Source: Candidatus Defluviilinea gracilis
GTDB taxonomy: Bacteria; Chloroflexota; Anaerolineae; Anaerolineales; Villigracilaceae
Reading direction: 5' to 3'
Assembly: GCA_016716235.1 (NCBI GenBank)
Contig: JADJWS010000001.1
Coordinates: forward strand, 2,249,746-2,313,745
DNA: 64,000 bases
The position numbers and the translations under genes were made by a program. Under the pieces are notes generated by a model, which was not told where the DNA came from, made no database searches, and saw only the letters and a list, made by a program, of their open reading frames with translations. Each line of letters opens with the position of its first letter. Position 1 is the first letter of the stretch. Positions 24,793 through 33,460 of this stretch are shown piece after piece.

Positions 24793-25236
24793 ATGACGAT
24801 GAATTTGCAGGATGATTTTATCGACCTTGAAGAGCACCTCGCCGGGACTTTGAAACCGGTCTCTCCACCGCGAGACCTGATTCAGCGCCTGCGTGAGCGC
24901 CTTCGCTTCCCCGCGCGCGAAGCGATCGTGTTGCGTTTTCAGGACTGGCGCAAACTGTTTCTCGTCTTTGGAGGGGTGATGTCTGGCTTGTTGGTGCTGA
25001 TCACGGTTGCCCGCGCGTTTTTTCACCTCGCGCGCAAACACATACGAGGCGGGGCCCCCCGAGGGTGGGGGGGGGGGGCGTGGCGGGGGGCACGGGGGGG
25101 GCGCGTGGGCGGGCGGCGGCGCGGGGGGGGGGCCCGTGGTGGTGGGCTCTTGTTGATGATAAGGGGCGTTATTTCAATAGTTCTTCACAGAATACTTTCG
25201 CCTCAGCGACCAGGTCTACTTTCACGGGAAGTTTGA
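24793..25236 (+). CDS. Small single-span membrane protein; 3' end corrupted
   Basis: Only about the first 84 residues look like real protein. They comprise an acidic N-terminus (LQDDFIDLEEHLAGTLKPVSPP), an amphipathic stretch with DLIQRLRERL, and one membrane helix (FLVFGGVMSGLLVLITVA, about residues 56-73). After 25047 the frame enters a G-rich stretch with no protein character, so the true end is unknown. Its place after an ECF sigma gene and degV suggests a membrane-bound regulator such as an anti-sigma factor, but no anti-sigma motif is visible. Confidence 0.45.
   Translation: MTMNLQDDFIDLEEHLAGTLKPVSPPRDLIQRLRERLRFPAREAIVLRFQDWRKLFLVFGGVMSGLLVLITVARAFFHLARKHIRGGAPRGWGGGAWRGARGGRVGGRRRGGGARGGGLLLMIRGVISIVLHRILSPQRPGLLSREV
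25048..25146. other. G-rich low-complexity stretch, probable assembly artefact
   Basis: About 100 bases of almost only G with scattered C, including several runs of 7-11 G, placed between otherwise ordinary coding sequences. It destroys the 3' end of the gene at 24793. A real G-quadruplex region cannot be excluded, but no flanking repeats or base-composition gradient are seen. Confidence 0.6.
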
Positions 25237-25492
25237 ATTCCTCATTCACGCGCAGGGTCAAGTGACTGGCGATCAGTTTGAGTTCGGGAGAAAGAAGCGG
25301 GTCGTCTTTGATCAAGTTTAATAAATCTATGGCGCTGGGGCTGGACGATGGAGCGCCTTTGCGCTTCAAGTGTTCGCGCACGGCAATTCCCGCCGCCCGT
25401 CGCGCGCAGACCCGCGCCTGTCCCTCGTTACCACGCTGGCGGGCTTGCTGAGCCCTGGTAATTTCTTTATCGATCTCAACGCTGAAGTTCAC
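25169..25492 (-). CDS. Conserved small helical protein, function unknown
   Basis: A 107-aa, mostly alpha-helical protein starting from GTG 25492 (MNFSVEIDKEITRAQQARQ). The A-rich helix QARVCARRAAGIAVREHLKRKG followed by LIKDDPLLSPELKLIASHLT recalls HEPN-type four-helix proteins, but the catalytic RxxxxH is not present, so I leave it unnamed. The GTG is preferred over longer starts because TATAAT lies seven bases before it (leaderless). The G-rich artefact lies just downstream. Confidence 0.6.
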   Translation of the reverse strand: MNFSVEIDKEITRAQQARQRGNEGQARVCARRAAGIAVREHLKRKGAPSSSPSAIDLLNLIKDDPLLSPELKLIASHLTLRVNEEFKLPVKVDLVAEAKVFCEELLK

Positions 25493-25499
25493 GATAGGG

Positions 25500-25505
25500 A
25501 TTATA
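25500..25505 (-). promoter_or_regulatory. -10 box, leaderless spacing
   Basis: TATAAT on the minus strand, then seven bases, then GTG 25492. Confidence 0.5.
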
Positions 25506-25587
25506 CCTTTCCTGGTATCGCAACATGAACACGGCAACCCAAACTTAAGATGCCTTGCCGCTTCGTGTTGCCGCGCGAGATCGGCGG

Positions 25588-26271
25588 CTAATCTACGAAC
25601 CGGTACTTCAACAACGTCCACACCGCTTCGAATGCGTCCCTCAACTTGATCTTCTTCCCCTGCGAGTAGTCGCGCGGATTGAATGAGATCGGCACTTCGT
25701 AGATCCGATAATTCCGCTTAAGCACTTTCGCGGTGAACTCCGGTTCAAAATCGAACCGTTTTGCGCGGAGGTTCATAGCCTCGATCACCTTGCGGCGGAA
25801 GACTTTATAGCCGGTCTCCATATCGGTCAGGATGGTGTTGTACAAGATATTGGTCATCAGGGTGAGTAACTTGTTGGCGACAAGATGCCAGAACATCGTT
25901 ACCCGGTGCGGACCGCCGAGGAACCGCGAACCATAGACCACATCGGCTACGCCCTCGCGGATGGGTTGAAGCAAAACAGGATAGTCGCGCGGGTCATATT
26001 CCAGGTCGGCATCCTGAATCAATAACACATCACCCTTCGCCGCATTCAACCCGGTGACAACCGCCGCGCCCTTGCCTTTGTTGCGCTCATGCAAGATAAC
26101 GCGGATTTTCCCCTTGCCGTCCAGTTTTTTCAGGATTGCCCTGGTTCCATCCTGCGAGCCGTCATCCACAACCACGATCTCCTTCGCCAGTTTGGTCGCT
26201 TGCACCCGCCGCAAGATCTCGCGGATATTGTGTTCTTCATTGTAAACTGGGATAACAACAGAGAGATTCAT
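25588..26271 (-). CDS. Family 2 glycosyltransferase (dolichyl-phosphate mannose synthase-like)
   Basis: The 227-aa GT-A enzyme shows SVVIPVYNEEHNI, VVVDDGSQDGT (nucleotide-sugar site), the metal-binding QDADLEYDPRDYP and the GSRFLGG loop, with no C-terminal membrane domain. It resembles polyprenyl-phosphate sugar synthases that load a lipid carrier for glycan assembly in the inner leaflet. The ATG at 26271 is preferred to one three codons upstream because TATAAT ends seven bases before it. Confidence 0.9.
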   Translation of the reverse strand: MNLSVVIPVYNEEHNIREILRRVQATKLAKEIVVVDDGSQDGTRAILKKLDGKGKIRVILHERNKGKGAAVVTGLNAAKGDVLLIQDADLEYDPRDYPVLLQPIREGVADVVYGSRFLGGPHRVTMFWHLVANKLLTLMTNILYNTILTDMETGYKVFRRKVIEAMNLRAKRFDFEPEFTAKVLKRNYRIYEVPISFNPRDYSQGKKIKLRDAFEAVWTLLKYRFVD

Positions 26272-26278
26272 ACAGGGC

Positions 26279-26284
26279 ATTATA
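26279..26284 (-). promoter_or_regulatory. -10 box of the GT2 gene, leaderless spacing
   Basis: TATAAT on the minus strand followed by GCCCTGT and ATG 26271. Confidence 0.5.
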
Positions 26285-26414
26285 ACTTCGCGTGGGCGCC
26301 GGGTTGCGCCTTCAATGCAGATGCAATATTGATGTCCATGGCGCCCATCATTCGGCAGTATAATTCAGCCGCGCTCCAGAAAAACTTTGACCACATCACA
26401 ATGTGGGAGGCAGT

Positions 26415-27752
26415 ATGACGAATCCGCTAGGAAAAACCAACATGGGCACCGGGCTGTTTTCTCCGCCCCCGATCAACTCGGTGGAAGATACGGGTCTCTC
26501 CGCGCTTTGGTTGCAGGACCTGACCCTCAAGATTCTCTATTCGCAAGGTTTTTTGAGCGGGTTCAAAATCGCCGAATCCATTGCGTTACCGTTTGCAGGG
26601 GTCACCGACAGTATTTTAGAATCGCTGAAACGCGAGAAATTGATCGAAGTCAAATCGTCGCAGGGAGGCTTGGGCGAAGGTTCGTACACCTACGGCATCA
26701 CCCAGGCGGGAGTGGCGCGCGCGCGCGAAGCATTGGAGCGCAGTCAATATTCGGGTCCCGCGCCGGTGCCTTTCGAAGTATATAACGAAGCGATCCGCCG
26801 GCAACGCGCCGGACGGCTCACGGTGACCACGCGGACGATGCGCCAGATCCTTTCACAACTCATCATCTCTGAAAAAACCTTTCAAAAATTAGGGCCCGCG
26901 CTCAACTCCGGTTCGTCGATTTTCCTATATGGACCTCCCGGGAATGGGAAGACGAGTGTGGCGCGCGCGTTTGGCAATCTTGCATTGAGCCAGGTCTTGT
27001 ATGTGCCATACGCGCTCTACCTCGATGGGCAGGTGATCAAAGTTTACGACCAAGTCAGCCACCGCCTCGTGCCGGAAGGGGAGGGTGGCTCCTCCTCGGG
27101 AACGGGAAGCACGGGCAATTTACGCACCAGCCAGCGACGGGATCCGCGTTGGGTGAAGATTCGCAGACCCTTTGTGGTGGTTGGCGGCGAGTTGACGCTC
27201 GAAGGCTTGGACTTGGTGTACGACGATGTGCACAAATATTATGAAGCGCCGTTTCAGGTGAAAGCCAACGGCGGCATCCTCTTGATCGACGACTTTGGGC
27301 GGCAACAGGTGCGCCCGCGCGACCTGCTCAACCGCTGGATCGTGCCGCTCGAAAACCGCGTCGATTTCCTCACGCTTCACAACGGACGCAAGGTTGAGGT
27401 GCCCTTCGACGTGACGATCGTCTTCTCGACGAATCTGCCTCCCAAAGACCTCGTGGACGAAGCCTTCCTGCGCCGCCTGCGGCACAAGATTGAGATCGGC
27501 GACCCGAGTTACGAAGAGTATCGCGAAATCTTCAAGCGCGTCGCCTCGGATAAGCGCGTGGAATATAACGACCAGGGACTCGCGTACCTGTTGCAGGAAT
27601 GGTACATCAAACGGAATCGCAAACTACGCGCCTCGCATCCGCGCGACCTATGCGACCAGATCCTCGACATTTCAAGTTACCTGGGCGCGCCGCCAGCCAT
27701 GTCGCGGGATATGCTCGACCGCGCGGCAAGCGCTTACTTTGTGGATATTTAA
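26415..27752 (+). CDS. AAA family ATPase with N-terminal winged-helix-like region
   Basis: The 445-aa protein begins with about 110 residues that look like a DNA- or protein-binding helical region (LPFAGVTDSILESLKREKLIEV). The AAA core follows, with P-loop LYGPPGNGKTSVARA near residue 175, Walker B GGILLIDDFGRQQ near 290 and sensor motif TIVFSTNLPPKDLVDEAFLRRL near 340. GGAGG before ATG 26415 fixes the start. A TATAAT box lies at 26359. No adjacent gene suggests a substrate; ATPases of this build are found alone in Anaerolineae-like genomes. Confidence 0.82.
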   Translation: MTNPLGKTNMGTGLFSPPPINSVEDTGLSALWLQDLTLKILYSQGFLSGFKIAESIALPFAGVTDSILESLKREKLIEVKSSQGGLGEGSYTYGITQAGVARAREALERSQYSGPAPVPFEVYNEAIRRQRAGRLTVTTRTMRQILSQLIISEKTFQKLGPALNSGSSIFLYGPPGNGKTSVARAFGNLALSQVLYVPYALYLDGQVIKVYDQVSHRLVPEGEGGSSSGTGSTGNLRTSQRRDPRWVKIRRPFVVVGGELTLEGLDLVYDDVHKYYEAPFQVKANGGILLIDDFGRQQVRPRDLLNRWIVPLENRVDFLTLHNGRKVEVPFDVTIVFSTNLPPKDLVDEAFLRRLRHKIEIGDPSYEEYREIFKRVASDKRVEYNDQGLAYLLQEWYIKRNRKLRASHPRDLCDQILDISSYLGAPPAMSRDMLDRAASAYFVDI

Positions 27753-27774
27753 CCCAAACTGTTCGTCAACTTTT

Positions 27775-27820
27775 ACGGATTACGCTTCGTAGTATCATTT
27801 GCGTAATCCGTATATTTTTT
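27775..27820 (+). terminator. Terminator of the AAA gene fused to the next promoter
   Basis: A perfect 11-bp inverted repeat (27775-27785 with 27801-27811) is followed by ATATTTTTT. The T tract includes TATATT that could be the -10 of the GDPD gene, whose second ATG lies seven bases later. Confidence 0.7.
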
Positions 27821-28573
27821 ATGATGATCGAATCGCTTCCCCAACCTGTCATTTTTGCCCATCGCGGCGCGTCGGCGTACGCGCCGGAAAACACCCTTGC
27901 GGCATTGGAGCTTGCCGTCGCGCAAGGGGCAGACGCCATTGAATTGGATGTAAAGCTGTCCTCCGATGGGCATGCCGTTGTCATCCACGACGATACGGTA
28001 GACCGCACAACGGATGGCGTTGGGCGGGTAAAAGAGTTAACGCTGGCTGAACTTCGCTCACTAGACGCGGGCGCGTCATTCTCTGAGAAATATCGCGGAG
28101 AGAAAATTCCGTTGTTGGAGGAAGTCTTCGAAGCGGTTGGCAGGCGTTCGTTCATCAACGTGGAATTGACCAATTACGACAATAAAAAAGATCATCTTGT
28201 TGAAACCGTGTGCATGCTCGTCAAGAAATTCAACCTTCAGCAACGGATCCTTTTTTCTTCTTTTCATGCGAAGAACCTGGCGAAAGCGCGCGGCTTGATG
28301 CCGGGCGCGCCTCGCGGCTTGCTGGCGGTCAACGATTATCGAGGGATTTGGCAACGTTCGTTTATGTTCGCGTTTGGGGATTATCACGCGTTACATCCAT
28401 ATTTGGAGAATACCTCGCCCCAGCAGGTGCAACGCGTCCATCGCATGAAGCGCAGAGTCCACGTGTGGACGGTGAATGCGGAAGAGGAGATGCGTCGCTT
28501 GTTCCGCTGGGGCGTGGATGGAATTTTCACGGACGATCCGTTACTGGCGCTCAAAGTTCGAGGGGAGCTGTGA
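27821..28573 (+). CDS. Glycerophosphodiester phosphodiesterase
   Basis: A 250-aa GDPD: VIFAHRGASAYAPENTLAALE (catalytic His, Glu), GADAIELDVKLSSDGHAVVIHDDTVDRTTDG (metal ligands and second His) and a C-terminal VHVWTVNAEEEMRRLFRWGVDGIFTDDP. It cleaves glycerophosphodiesters to glycerol 3-phosphate and an alcohol, in the cytoplasm since no signal peptide is seen. Start choice is between ATG 27821 and ATG 27824; no Shine-Dalgarno is present. Confidence 0.92.
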   Translation: MMIESLPQPVIFAHRGASAYAPENTLAALELAVAQGADAIELDVKLSSDGHAVVIHDDTVDRTTDGVGRVKELTLAELRSLDAGASFSEKYRGEKIPLLEEVFEAVGRRSFINVELTNYDNKKDHLVETVCMLVKKFNLQQRILFSSFHAKNLAKARGLMPGAPRGLLAVNDYRGIWQRSFMFAFGDYHALHPYLENTSPQQVQRVHRMKRRVHVWTVNAEEEMRRLFRWGVDGIFTDDPLLALKVRGEL

Positions 28574-28640
28574 GAGACGTGAAGAAAACGCGTCAGGGTG
28601 TGAACCAACTTCACTTGGGGAGAAGAGGCGGGCGTTCGTC

Positions 28641-31391
28641 ATGAAGTTGAGGAAACTCATTCATTGCCTCCTGGCGGCGTTTGTCGCCTCATCCATGCTC
28701 TGGCGTGTGCCGGCAGTGGGCGCCCAGTCGCAGGCGCAGGCTATCTTGAATTCGATGACGCCGCAGGAGCGCGTGGGGCAATTGTTTCTTGTCACTTTTC
28801 GAGGGACAAGTATCGCGCCCGATTCGAAAATCTACGACCTGATCGTCAATCGTCATATCGGGGGCGTTGTGCTGTTGGCGGAGAACGATAATTTTGTCGA
28901 TGCGCCGGAGACGGTCCCCGGCGCCTATCAATTGGCGAGCGATCTGCAAAACCTCGAATGGGAGGCGACCAACTCGCTCTCGCCCGCCGATGCGTCAAAT
29001 GAGTACGTTCCGTTGTTCGTTGGGATTTCGCAGGATGGCGATGGCGCGCGACGCGACCAGATCTTGAGCGGGCTAACGCCCACACCTTCGTTGATGGCTG
29101 TCGGCGCGACATGGAATGCGACTCAGGCGGAGCAGGTAGGGGCTGTGCTAGGATCCGAGTTATCTGCCATCGGTTTCAATTTGATTTTTGGACCGTCTCT
29201 TGATGTGGTGGAAACGCCCAACCCCTCGGCGTTGAGCGACCTCGGCGCAAGCGTGTTTGGCGGCGATCCGTTTTGGGTGGGGAAGATGGGCGGCGCGTTC
29301 ATTAAAGGTCTCCATGATGGTAGTGAGAACCGCATGGTAGTGATCGCAAAGCACTTCCCAGGGCGCGGCGATTCGGATCGACAACTTGGGGAAGAGGTAG
29401 CAACGGTTCGGAAGTCGCTGGAGGCGTTGAAACAGGTTGAGTTGTTTCCATTTTTTGCCGTGGCAAATGCGGCTGATCCGGCTCTCCACGCTGATGGATT
29501 TTTGGTTTCTCACATACGATATCAGGGATTTCAAGGAAACATCCGGGCGACAACGCGTCCCGTCAGTTTGGATTCGTCTGCCCTGCCTGCCATCCTTGCC
29601 TTGCCGGAGTTTCAAGGTTGGAGGCAGGCTGGAGGTTTGGTGGTCAGCGATGCCCTGGGGAGCAACGCGGTGCGCGCTTTTTATTCGCAAGGCGGCGAGA
29701 ATTTTTCACTGCGCTCGGTGGCGCGAGATGCCTTTCAGGCGGGCAATGACTTGATGTATCTTGGGAACATCAAGTCGGACTTGGGGACGGATGTCACGCA
29801 TGAAACGACGGTGGAAATTCTCGATTTCTTCACGCAGGAATATGTCAACGACCCCGCTTTTGCCCAGCGCGTGGATGCGGCTGTGGCGCGCATCCTCGCG
29901 AAAAAATTGGGGTTGTACGGCGGCAATTTTTCGGTTTCGAATGTGATTCCCTCCATCCTGGGTCTTGGCTTTACCGGTGAATTGCAACCGGTGAAATTCG
30001 AGGTGGCGAGCAATGCCGCCACGCTGATCAGCCCCGACCCGCAGGAATTAGGCGCGCTCTTGCCGGCTCCGCCGAACCCAAGCGACCGCATTGTGTTTCT
30101 CACAGACGCCTCCACCTATCAACAGTGCAGCGCGTGCGCTCCGAAAGACGCGCTGGCGGTGGATGCTCTTCAAAAAGCGGTGGATCGGTTATACGGTCAG
30201 GGTGGGAGCGCGCAGGTATTCAACAGCCGCATGAATTCGTTTTCATTCCGCGAGATGGAGTTGCTCCTCAATGGCGAAAGCGAAACCAATATCGAAAGCG
30301 CGTTGGAGCGGGCAACCTGGGTGGTCGTTTCGCTGGCAGATGTGAGCAACAACCAATTGGCGCTGTTGCGGCGCTTTTTTTCCGAACGCCCAAACCTGAT
30401 CCGCAACAAGAACATCATCTTGTTTTCGTTCACTGCGCCATATTATCTCGACGCCACCGATATTTCCAAGTTGACGGCGTATTACTCGCTATATAGCAAA
30501 CAACCCGCCTTCGTCGATGTCGCCGCCCGTTTGTTGTTTCAACAGATCGCGCCGGGGGCGTCGCCGGTCTCCATCCCTGCCGTAGGATACGATTTGATCG
30601 CCGCGTTGTCGCCGAATCCTTCGCAAGTGATTCCTCTCGCGTTGGATATTTCGGCGCCGGAGTTGACTGCCACGCCTGATGTTCTCGCGCTACCGGCGAC
30701 TCCCTTGCCCCTTTTCAAGATCGGCGATTCGATCGCGGTTCGCGCCGGACCCATTCTGGATTCCAATGGGCGGCTGACGCCCGACGGGACGATCGCCCGC
30801 TTCACCATGTCTACGCGTGATTCGGGAGGCGGAGTTTTACAGCAGGTGGACGCTCCCACTGTGGATGGGATTGCGCGCGCCTTGTTCGTGATCGACAAGC
30901 CGGGCTTTGTGGAAATCCGCGTGATGAGCGAGCCGGCGCTGGTGTCTGAGGCGCTTCAATTCGACGCGTCGGATGCGGGGGTAGCGGTGACGGTTATCGC
31001 TCCCACTACAGTTGCGACGCCGACTGCGACTCTTCCCTCGCCTACGCCGGCGGCGGAAAACGACCTTGTTACGCCGGAGGGGTATCCTCGCCTCGGCGGG
31101 TGGATGTTGGGCTTGCTGGCGCTGGTGGGCGGCGCCGCGCTGGTATTCTGGGCGGCGAATAATTTGATTGCCACTCGTTGGGCGTTACGCTTCACGTTGT
31201 GCGCGGTGATCGGCGGCTTGTTATCGTATAACTATCTCGCGCTCGGTTTCCCTGGCGCGGCGGATTGGATCGCCTCCAGCGGCGGCACGTTTGGCGTGTT
31301 GATTTTGATCTTTGGCGGAGAAGTTGCGGGGGTATTGACGGCTTGGGTTTGGATGCGTTGGTTCAACGGGCAAGGGTCGCGAGCAAGCTAA
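28641..31391 (+). CDS. GH3-type protein (NagZ-like domain) with C-terminal membrane anchor
   Basis: The 916-aa protein has a signal peptide (residues 1-30), a glycoside hydrolase family 3 N-terminal domain (residues about 35-400) with MTPQERVGQLFLVTFRG, AKHFPGRGDSD and VVSDALGS (nucleophile Asp), a long middle region, and three C-terminal membrane helices. NagZ enzymes use an Asp-His dyad in a loop after KHFPGHGD; here the loop is short, the His of GHG is Arg and no DSH is present. It may therefore differ in mechanism or be inactive on N-acetylglucosaminides. Its end overlaps the convergent kinase gene by 29 bp. Confidence 0.85.
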   Translation: MKLRKLIHCLLAAFVASSMLWRVPAVGAQSQAQAILNSMTPQERVGQLFLVTFRGTSIAPDSKIYDLIVNRHIGGVVLLAENDNFVDAPETVPGAYQLASDLQNLEWEATNSLSPADASNEYVPLFVGISQDGDGARRDQILSGLTPTPSLMAVGATWNATQAEQVGAVLGSELSAIGFNLIFGPSLDVVETPNPSALSDLGASVFGGDPFWVGKMGGAFIKGLHDGSENRMVVIAKHFPGRGDSDRQLGEEVATVRKSLEALKQVELFPFFAVANAADPALHADGFLVSHIRYQGFQGNIRATTRPVSLDSSALPAILALPEFQGWRQAGGLVVSDALGSNAVRAFYSQGGENFSLRSVARDAFQAGNDLMYLGNIKSDLGTDVTHETTVEILDFFTQEYVNDPAFAQRVDAAVARILAKKLGLYGGNFSVSNVIPSILGLGFTGELQPVKFEVASNAATLISPDPQELGALLPAPPNPSDRIVFLTDASTYQQCSACAPKDALAVDALQKAVDRLYGQGGSAQVFNSRMNSFSFREMELLLNGESETNIESALERATWVVVSLADVSNNQLALLRRFFSERPNLIRNKNIILFSFTAPYYLDATDISKLTAYYSLYSKQPAFVDVAARLLFQQIAPGASPVSIPAVGYDLIAALSPNPSQVIPLALDISAPELTATPDVLALPATPLPLFKIGDSIAVRAGPILDSNGRLTPDGTIARFTMSTRDSGGGVLQQVDAPTVDGIARALFVIDKPGFVEIRVMSEPALVSEALQFDASDAGVAVTVIAPTTVATPTATLPSPTPAAENDLVTPEGYPRLGGWMLGLLALVGGAALVFWAANNLIATRWALRFTLCAVIGGLLSYNYLALGFPGAADWIASSGGTFGVLILIFGGEVAGVLTAWVWMRWFNGQGSRAS

Positions 31392-32361
31392 CGAGCAAAA
31401 GCACCCCCGCGCTCCATGCGAGCGTCGTTTCCGTTGGGTTGCCAAGATAATCTGACACGGTTTCAGGACGCGGACGGCGCAAGGGCAGGAGGGGATTGCT
31501 CGGCGATTCGCTGAACCCAAGCAGGGCTTTGCGGAACTCGTCAACCGACGGCGGTCGTTCGTCGGGGTGAAGAGACATTGCCCATTGGATGGCTTTCTCG
31601 GTTTTCTGCGACACGTGGGGATTGATCTCCCGAATGGGAACCAGGCTTTCAGGGGAGAGGAAGCGTTTGCGCGCGTCGGCAGGCGATTCGTTTGTCAACA
31701 AGTGATACAGCGTGGCGCCGAACGCGTAAATATCCGAGCGGATGTCCGTATGCACATCGCTTCCGCCGTATTGTTCGAGCGGAGTGTACAAGGCCGTGCC
31801 CTGTCCTTGAATGATGGTGATGGTCACTTCTTCGGGGGCGAGAATTTTCACCAAGCCGAAATCCACAAGTTTGATCAAGCCGTAGGGCATGAGTTTGAGG
31901 TTGCTGGGTTTGATGTCGCGGTGGACGATGGGCGGTTCTTGCCCGTGCAGGTAGGTGAGCGCGCTGGCGATCTGCTCCGCCCAGGCAAGCACTTCTTTTT
32001 CGGGCAGGAAGTGATGTTTGCGACGCGCTTCGATCATCATGTGGCGCAAGTCGTTGCCTGGCACATAGTCCATCACCAGATAATCACGGGGCCCGTTCGA
32101 GAAGAAGTCCGATACTTTCGGCAGGTTGGGATGATCGAGACGCGCCAATATGGTTGCCTCGCGCAAAAATTGTTCGCGGGCTTCTTCGCGTATTTTTTCC
32201 GGGAGCGCGCGGTCGTATTCAACCTCTTTCAACGCGCACTCGCGCCCTTTTAGGCGTGTATCGTCGGCGAGATAGATCGAGCCCATGCCGCCTTGTCCGA
32301 TGCGTTCTCGGATTTTGTAGCGACTGCGCAAGACCTCCCCGCTCTTCAGGGGTGGGAGCAA
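31363..32361 (-). CDS. Serine/threonine protein kinase, C-terminally membrane-anchored
   Basis: A 332-aa Hanks-type kinase: glycine loop RIGQGGMGSIYLADD, Lys in CALKEVEYD, catalytic IVHRDIKPSNLKL, DFGLVKIL, APE-like YTPLEQYGG. A single hydrophobic helix (LAWSAGVLLLVSLLATLA) ends the protein, so the kinase domain faces the cytoplasm with a tail anchor and no external sensor domain. The start is TTG 32361 with AAGGAG six to seven bases upstream. It is divergent from an FHA-domain gene, suggesting a phospho-Thr signalling pair. Confidence 0.92.
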   Translation of the reverse strand: MLPPLKSGEVLRSRYKIRERIGQGGMGSIYLADDTRLKGRECALKEVEYDRALPEKIREEAREQFLREATILARLDHPNLPKVSDFFSNGPRDYLVMDYVPGNDLRHMMIEARRKHHFLPEKEVLAWAEQIASALTYLHGQEPPIVHRDIKPSNLKLMPYGLIKLVDFGLVKILAPEEVTITIIQGQGTALYTPLEQYGGSDVHTDIRSDIYAFGATLYHLLTNESPADARKRFLSPESLVPIREINPHVSQKTEKAIQWAMSLHPDERPPSVDEFRKALLGFSESPSNPLLPLRRPRPETVSDYLGNPTETTLAWSAGVLLLVSLLATLAR

Positions 32362-32586
32362 ACTTTCTCCTTAAAGTTATTCGTGTGTCGACCCCGTACT
32401 GCAACTACGGAGCGAACAGGTACTGTGGAAGAGACGTCTCTCGCAGAGTCAATTCGGCGTTGGTTCTGCACAGAAACGCTTGTTTATGCTATATTCCAGA
32501 CGACGCTAGTCCGTCGATTCGAACCAGGTTGGCGCGTATTATAAACTCGATTTATCTACCTGACATCCAAAGTCGATAAAAGTTTC

Positions 32587-33234
32587 ATGAAAAAAACAGA
32601 AGATTATCCGTTATTGATCGCCGAGGATGGGCCGCTCAAAGGCAAACGCTGGCAGTTAAGTCAGACCGTTGTGCTGGGGCGCGAATCTACGTGCGATGTG
32701 GTTGTTGCCGACCGGCAGATTTCGCGCTTCCACGCGCGCATGACGCCGACCAACGAAGGGGTGATGCTCGAGGATCTGGGGAGTAAGAACGGAACGTATC
32801 ACAACGGCATCATGCTTTCGGCTCCTGTGATGTTGCAGGATGGCGACCGTCTGGCGGTGGGAATTGCCCAGCAATTCACCTACCTCACCTCCGACGCCAC
32901 CATGCCCCTGCTGGATGGCGGCAAGCCGGGCAGATTGATGATCGATCAAAAATCGCGCCGCGTGTGGGTGCGCCAGCAGGAACTCGAGCCTCCGCTTTCC
33001 GCTCAACAATTCCGCTTGCTGTGGTTGTTGTACGATACGCAGGGACAAGTGATCAGCCGTCCCGATCTGGTGACGGCGGTGTGGAGCGACGATCAATCTG
33101 CGGGCGTGTCTGATCAGGCGTTGGATGCCTTGGTGCGCCGCCTGCGCGAACGCCTCGCCGCGCTCGACCCGGGTCACCAATACATAGACACGGTGCGCGG
33201 TCACGGAATCCGATTGGATAATCCGTCAACATGA
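32587..33234 (+). CDS. FHA domain-winged helix transcriptional regulator
   Basis: The 215-aa protein joins an FHA domain (residues 20-100: VVLGRESTCDVVVADRQISRFHARM, LEDLGSKNGTYHNG) to an OmpR/PhoB-type winged helix (residues 110-213: LSAQQFRLLWLLYDTQGQVISRPDLV, LDALVRRLRERL, IDTVRGHGIRLD). FHA domains read phospho-Thr, so the divergent kinase is its likely writer, as in EmbR/PknH of mycobacteria where the domain order is reversed. The direct target genes are unknown. Confidence 0.9.
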   Translation: MKKTEDYPLLIAEDGPLKGKRWQLSQTVVLGRESTCDVVVADRQISRFHARMTPTNEGVMLEDLGSKNGTYHNGIMLSAPVMLQDGDRLAVGIAQQFTYLTSDATMPLLDGGKPGRLMIDQKSRRVWVRQQELEPPLSAQQFRLLWLLYDTQGQVISRPDLVTAVWSDDQSAGVSDQALDALVRRLRERLAALDPGHQYIDTVRGHGIRLDNPST

Positions 33235-33258
33235 CCTATTCGATTCATACCAATCAAA

Positions 33259-33293
33259 AAAACCTGTGGTGAATTTTAGTCACAGGATTTTTT
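33259..33293 (+). terminator. Terminator after the FHA regulator
   Basis: CCTGTG (33263-33268) pairs with CACAGG (33281-33286), followed by ATTTTTTAA. Confidence 0.65.
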
Positions 33294-33349
33294 AATTAGG
33301 CTTCCTTGTCATTCGTTATAAAATAGAGTACATTAACTATCAGAATCAT

Positions 33350-33440
33350 GTCATTCTGAGGAGCGGAGCGACGAAGAATCTATGTTGCTCCAAGAAGATT
33401 TCTGGCGAGAGGAGAGATGCTTCGCTCCGCTCAGCATGAC
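33350..33440. repeat. 91-bp imperfect inverted-repeat element
   Basis: Ends GTCATTCTGAGGAGCGGAGC and GCTCCGCTCAGCATGAC are inverted copies (with mismatches) that can form one long hairpin; GAAGAATCT-like and AGATGCTTC words continue the stem. It has a REP/MITE-like build and no ORF. The flanks show no clear target duplication. Confidence 0.7.
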
Positions 33441-33460
33441 ATAAAATTAGGAGACATTGA

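Noticed and set aside
32490..32560. tRNA gene suggested by GGTTCGAATC on the minus strand
   Set aside because: The T-arm cannot pair and no acceptor stem or anticodon arm could be drawn.
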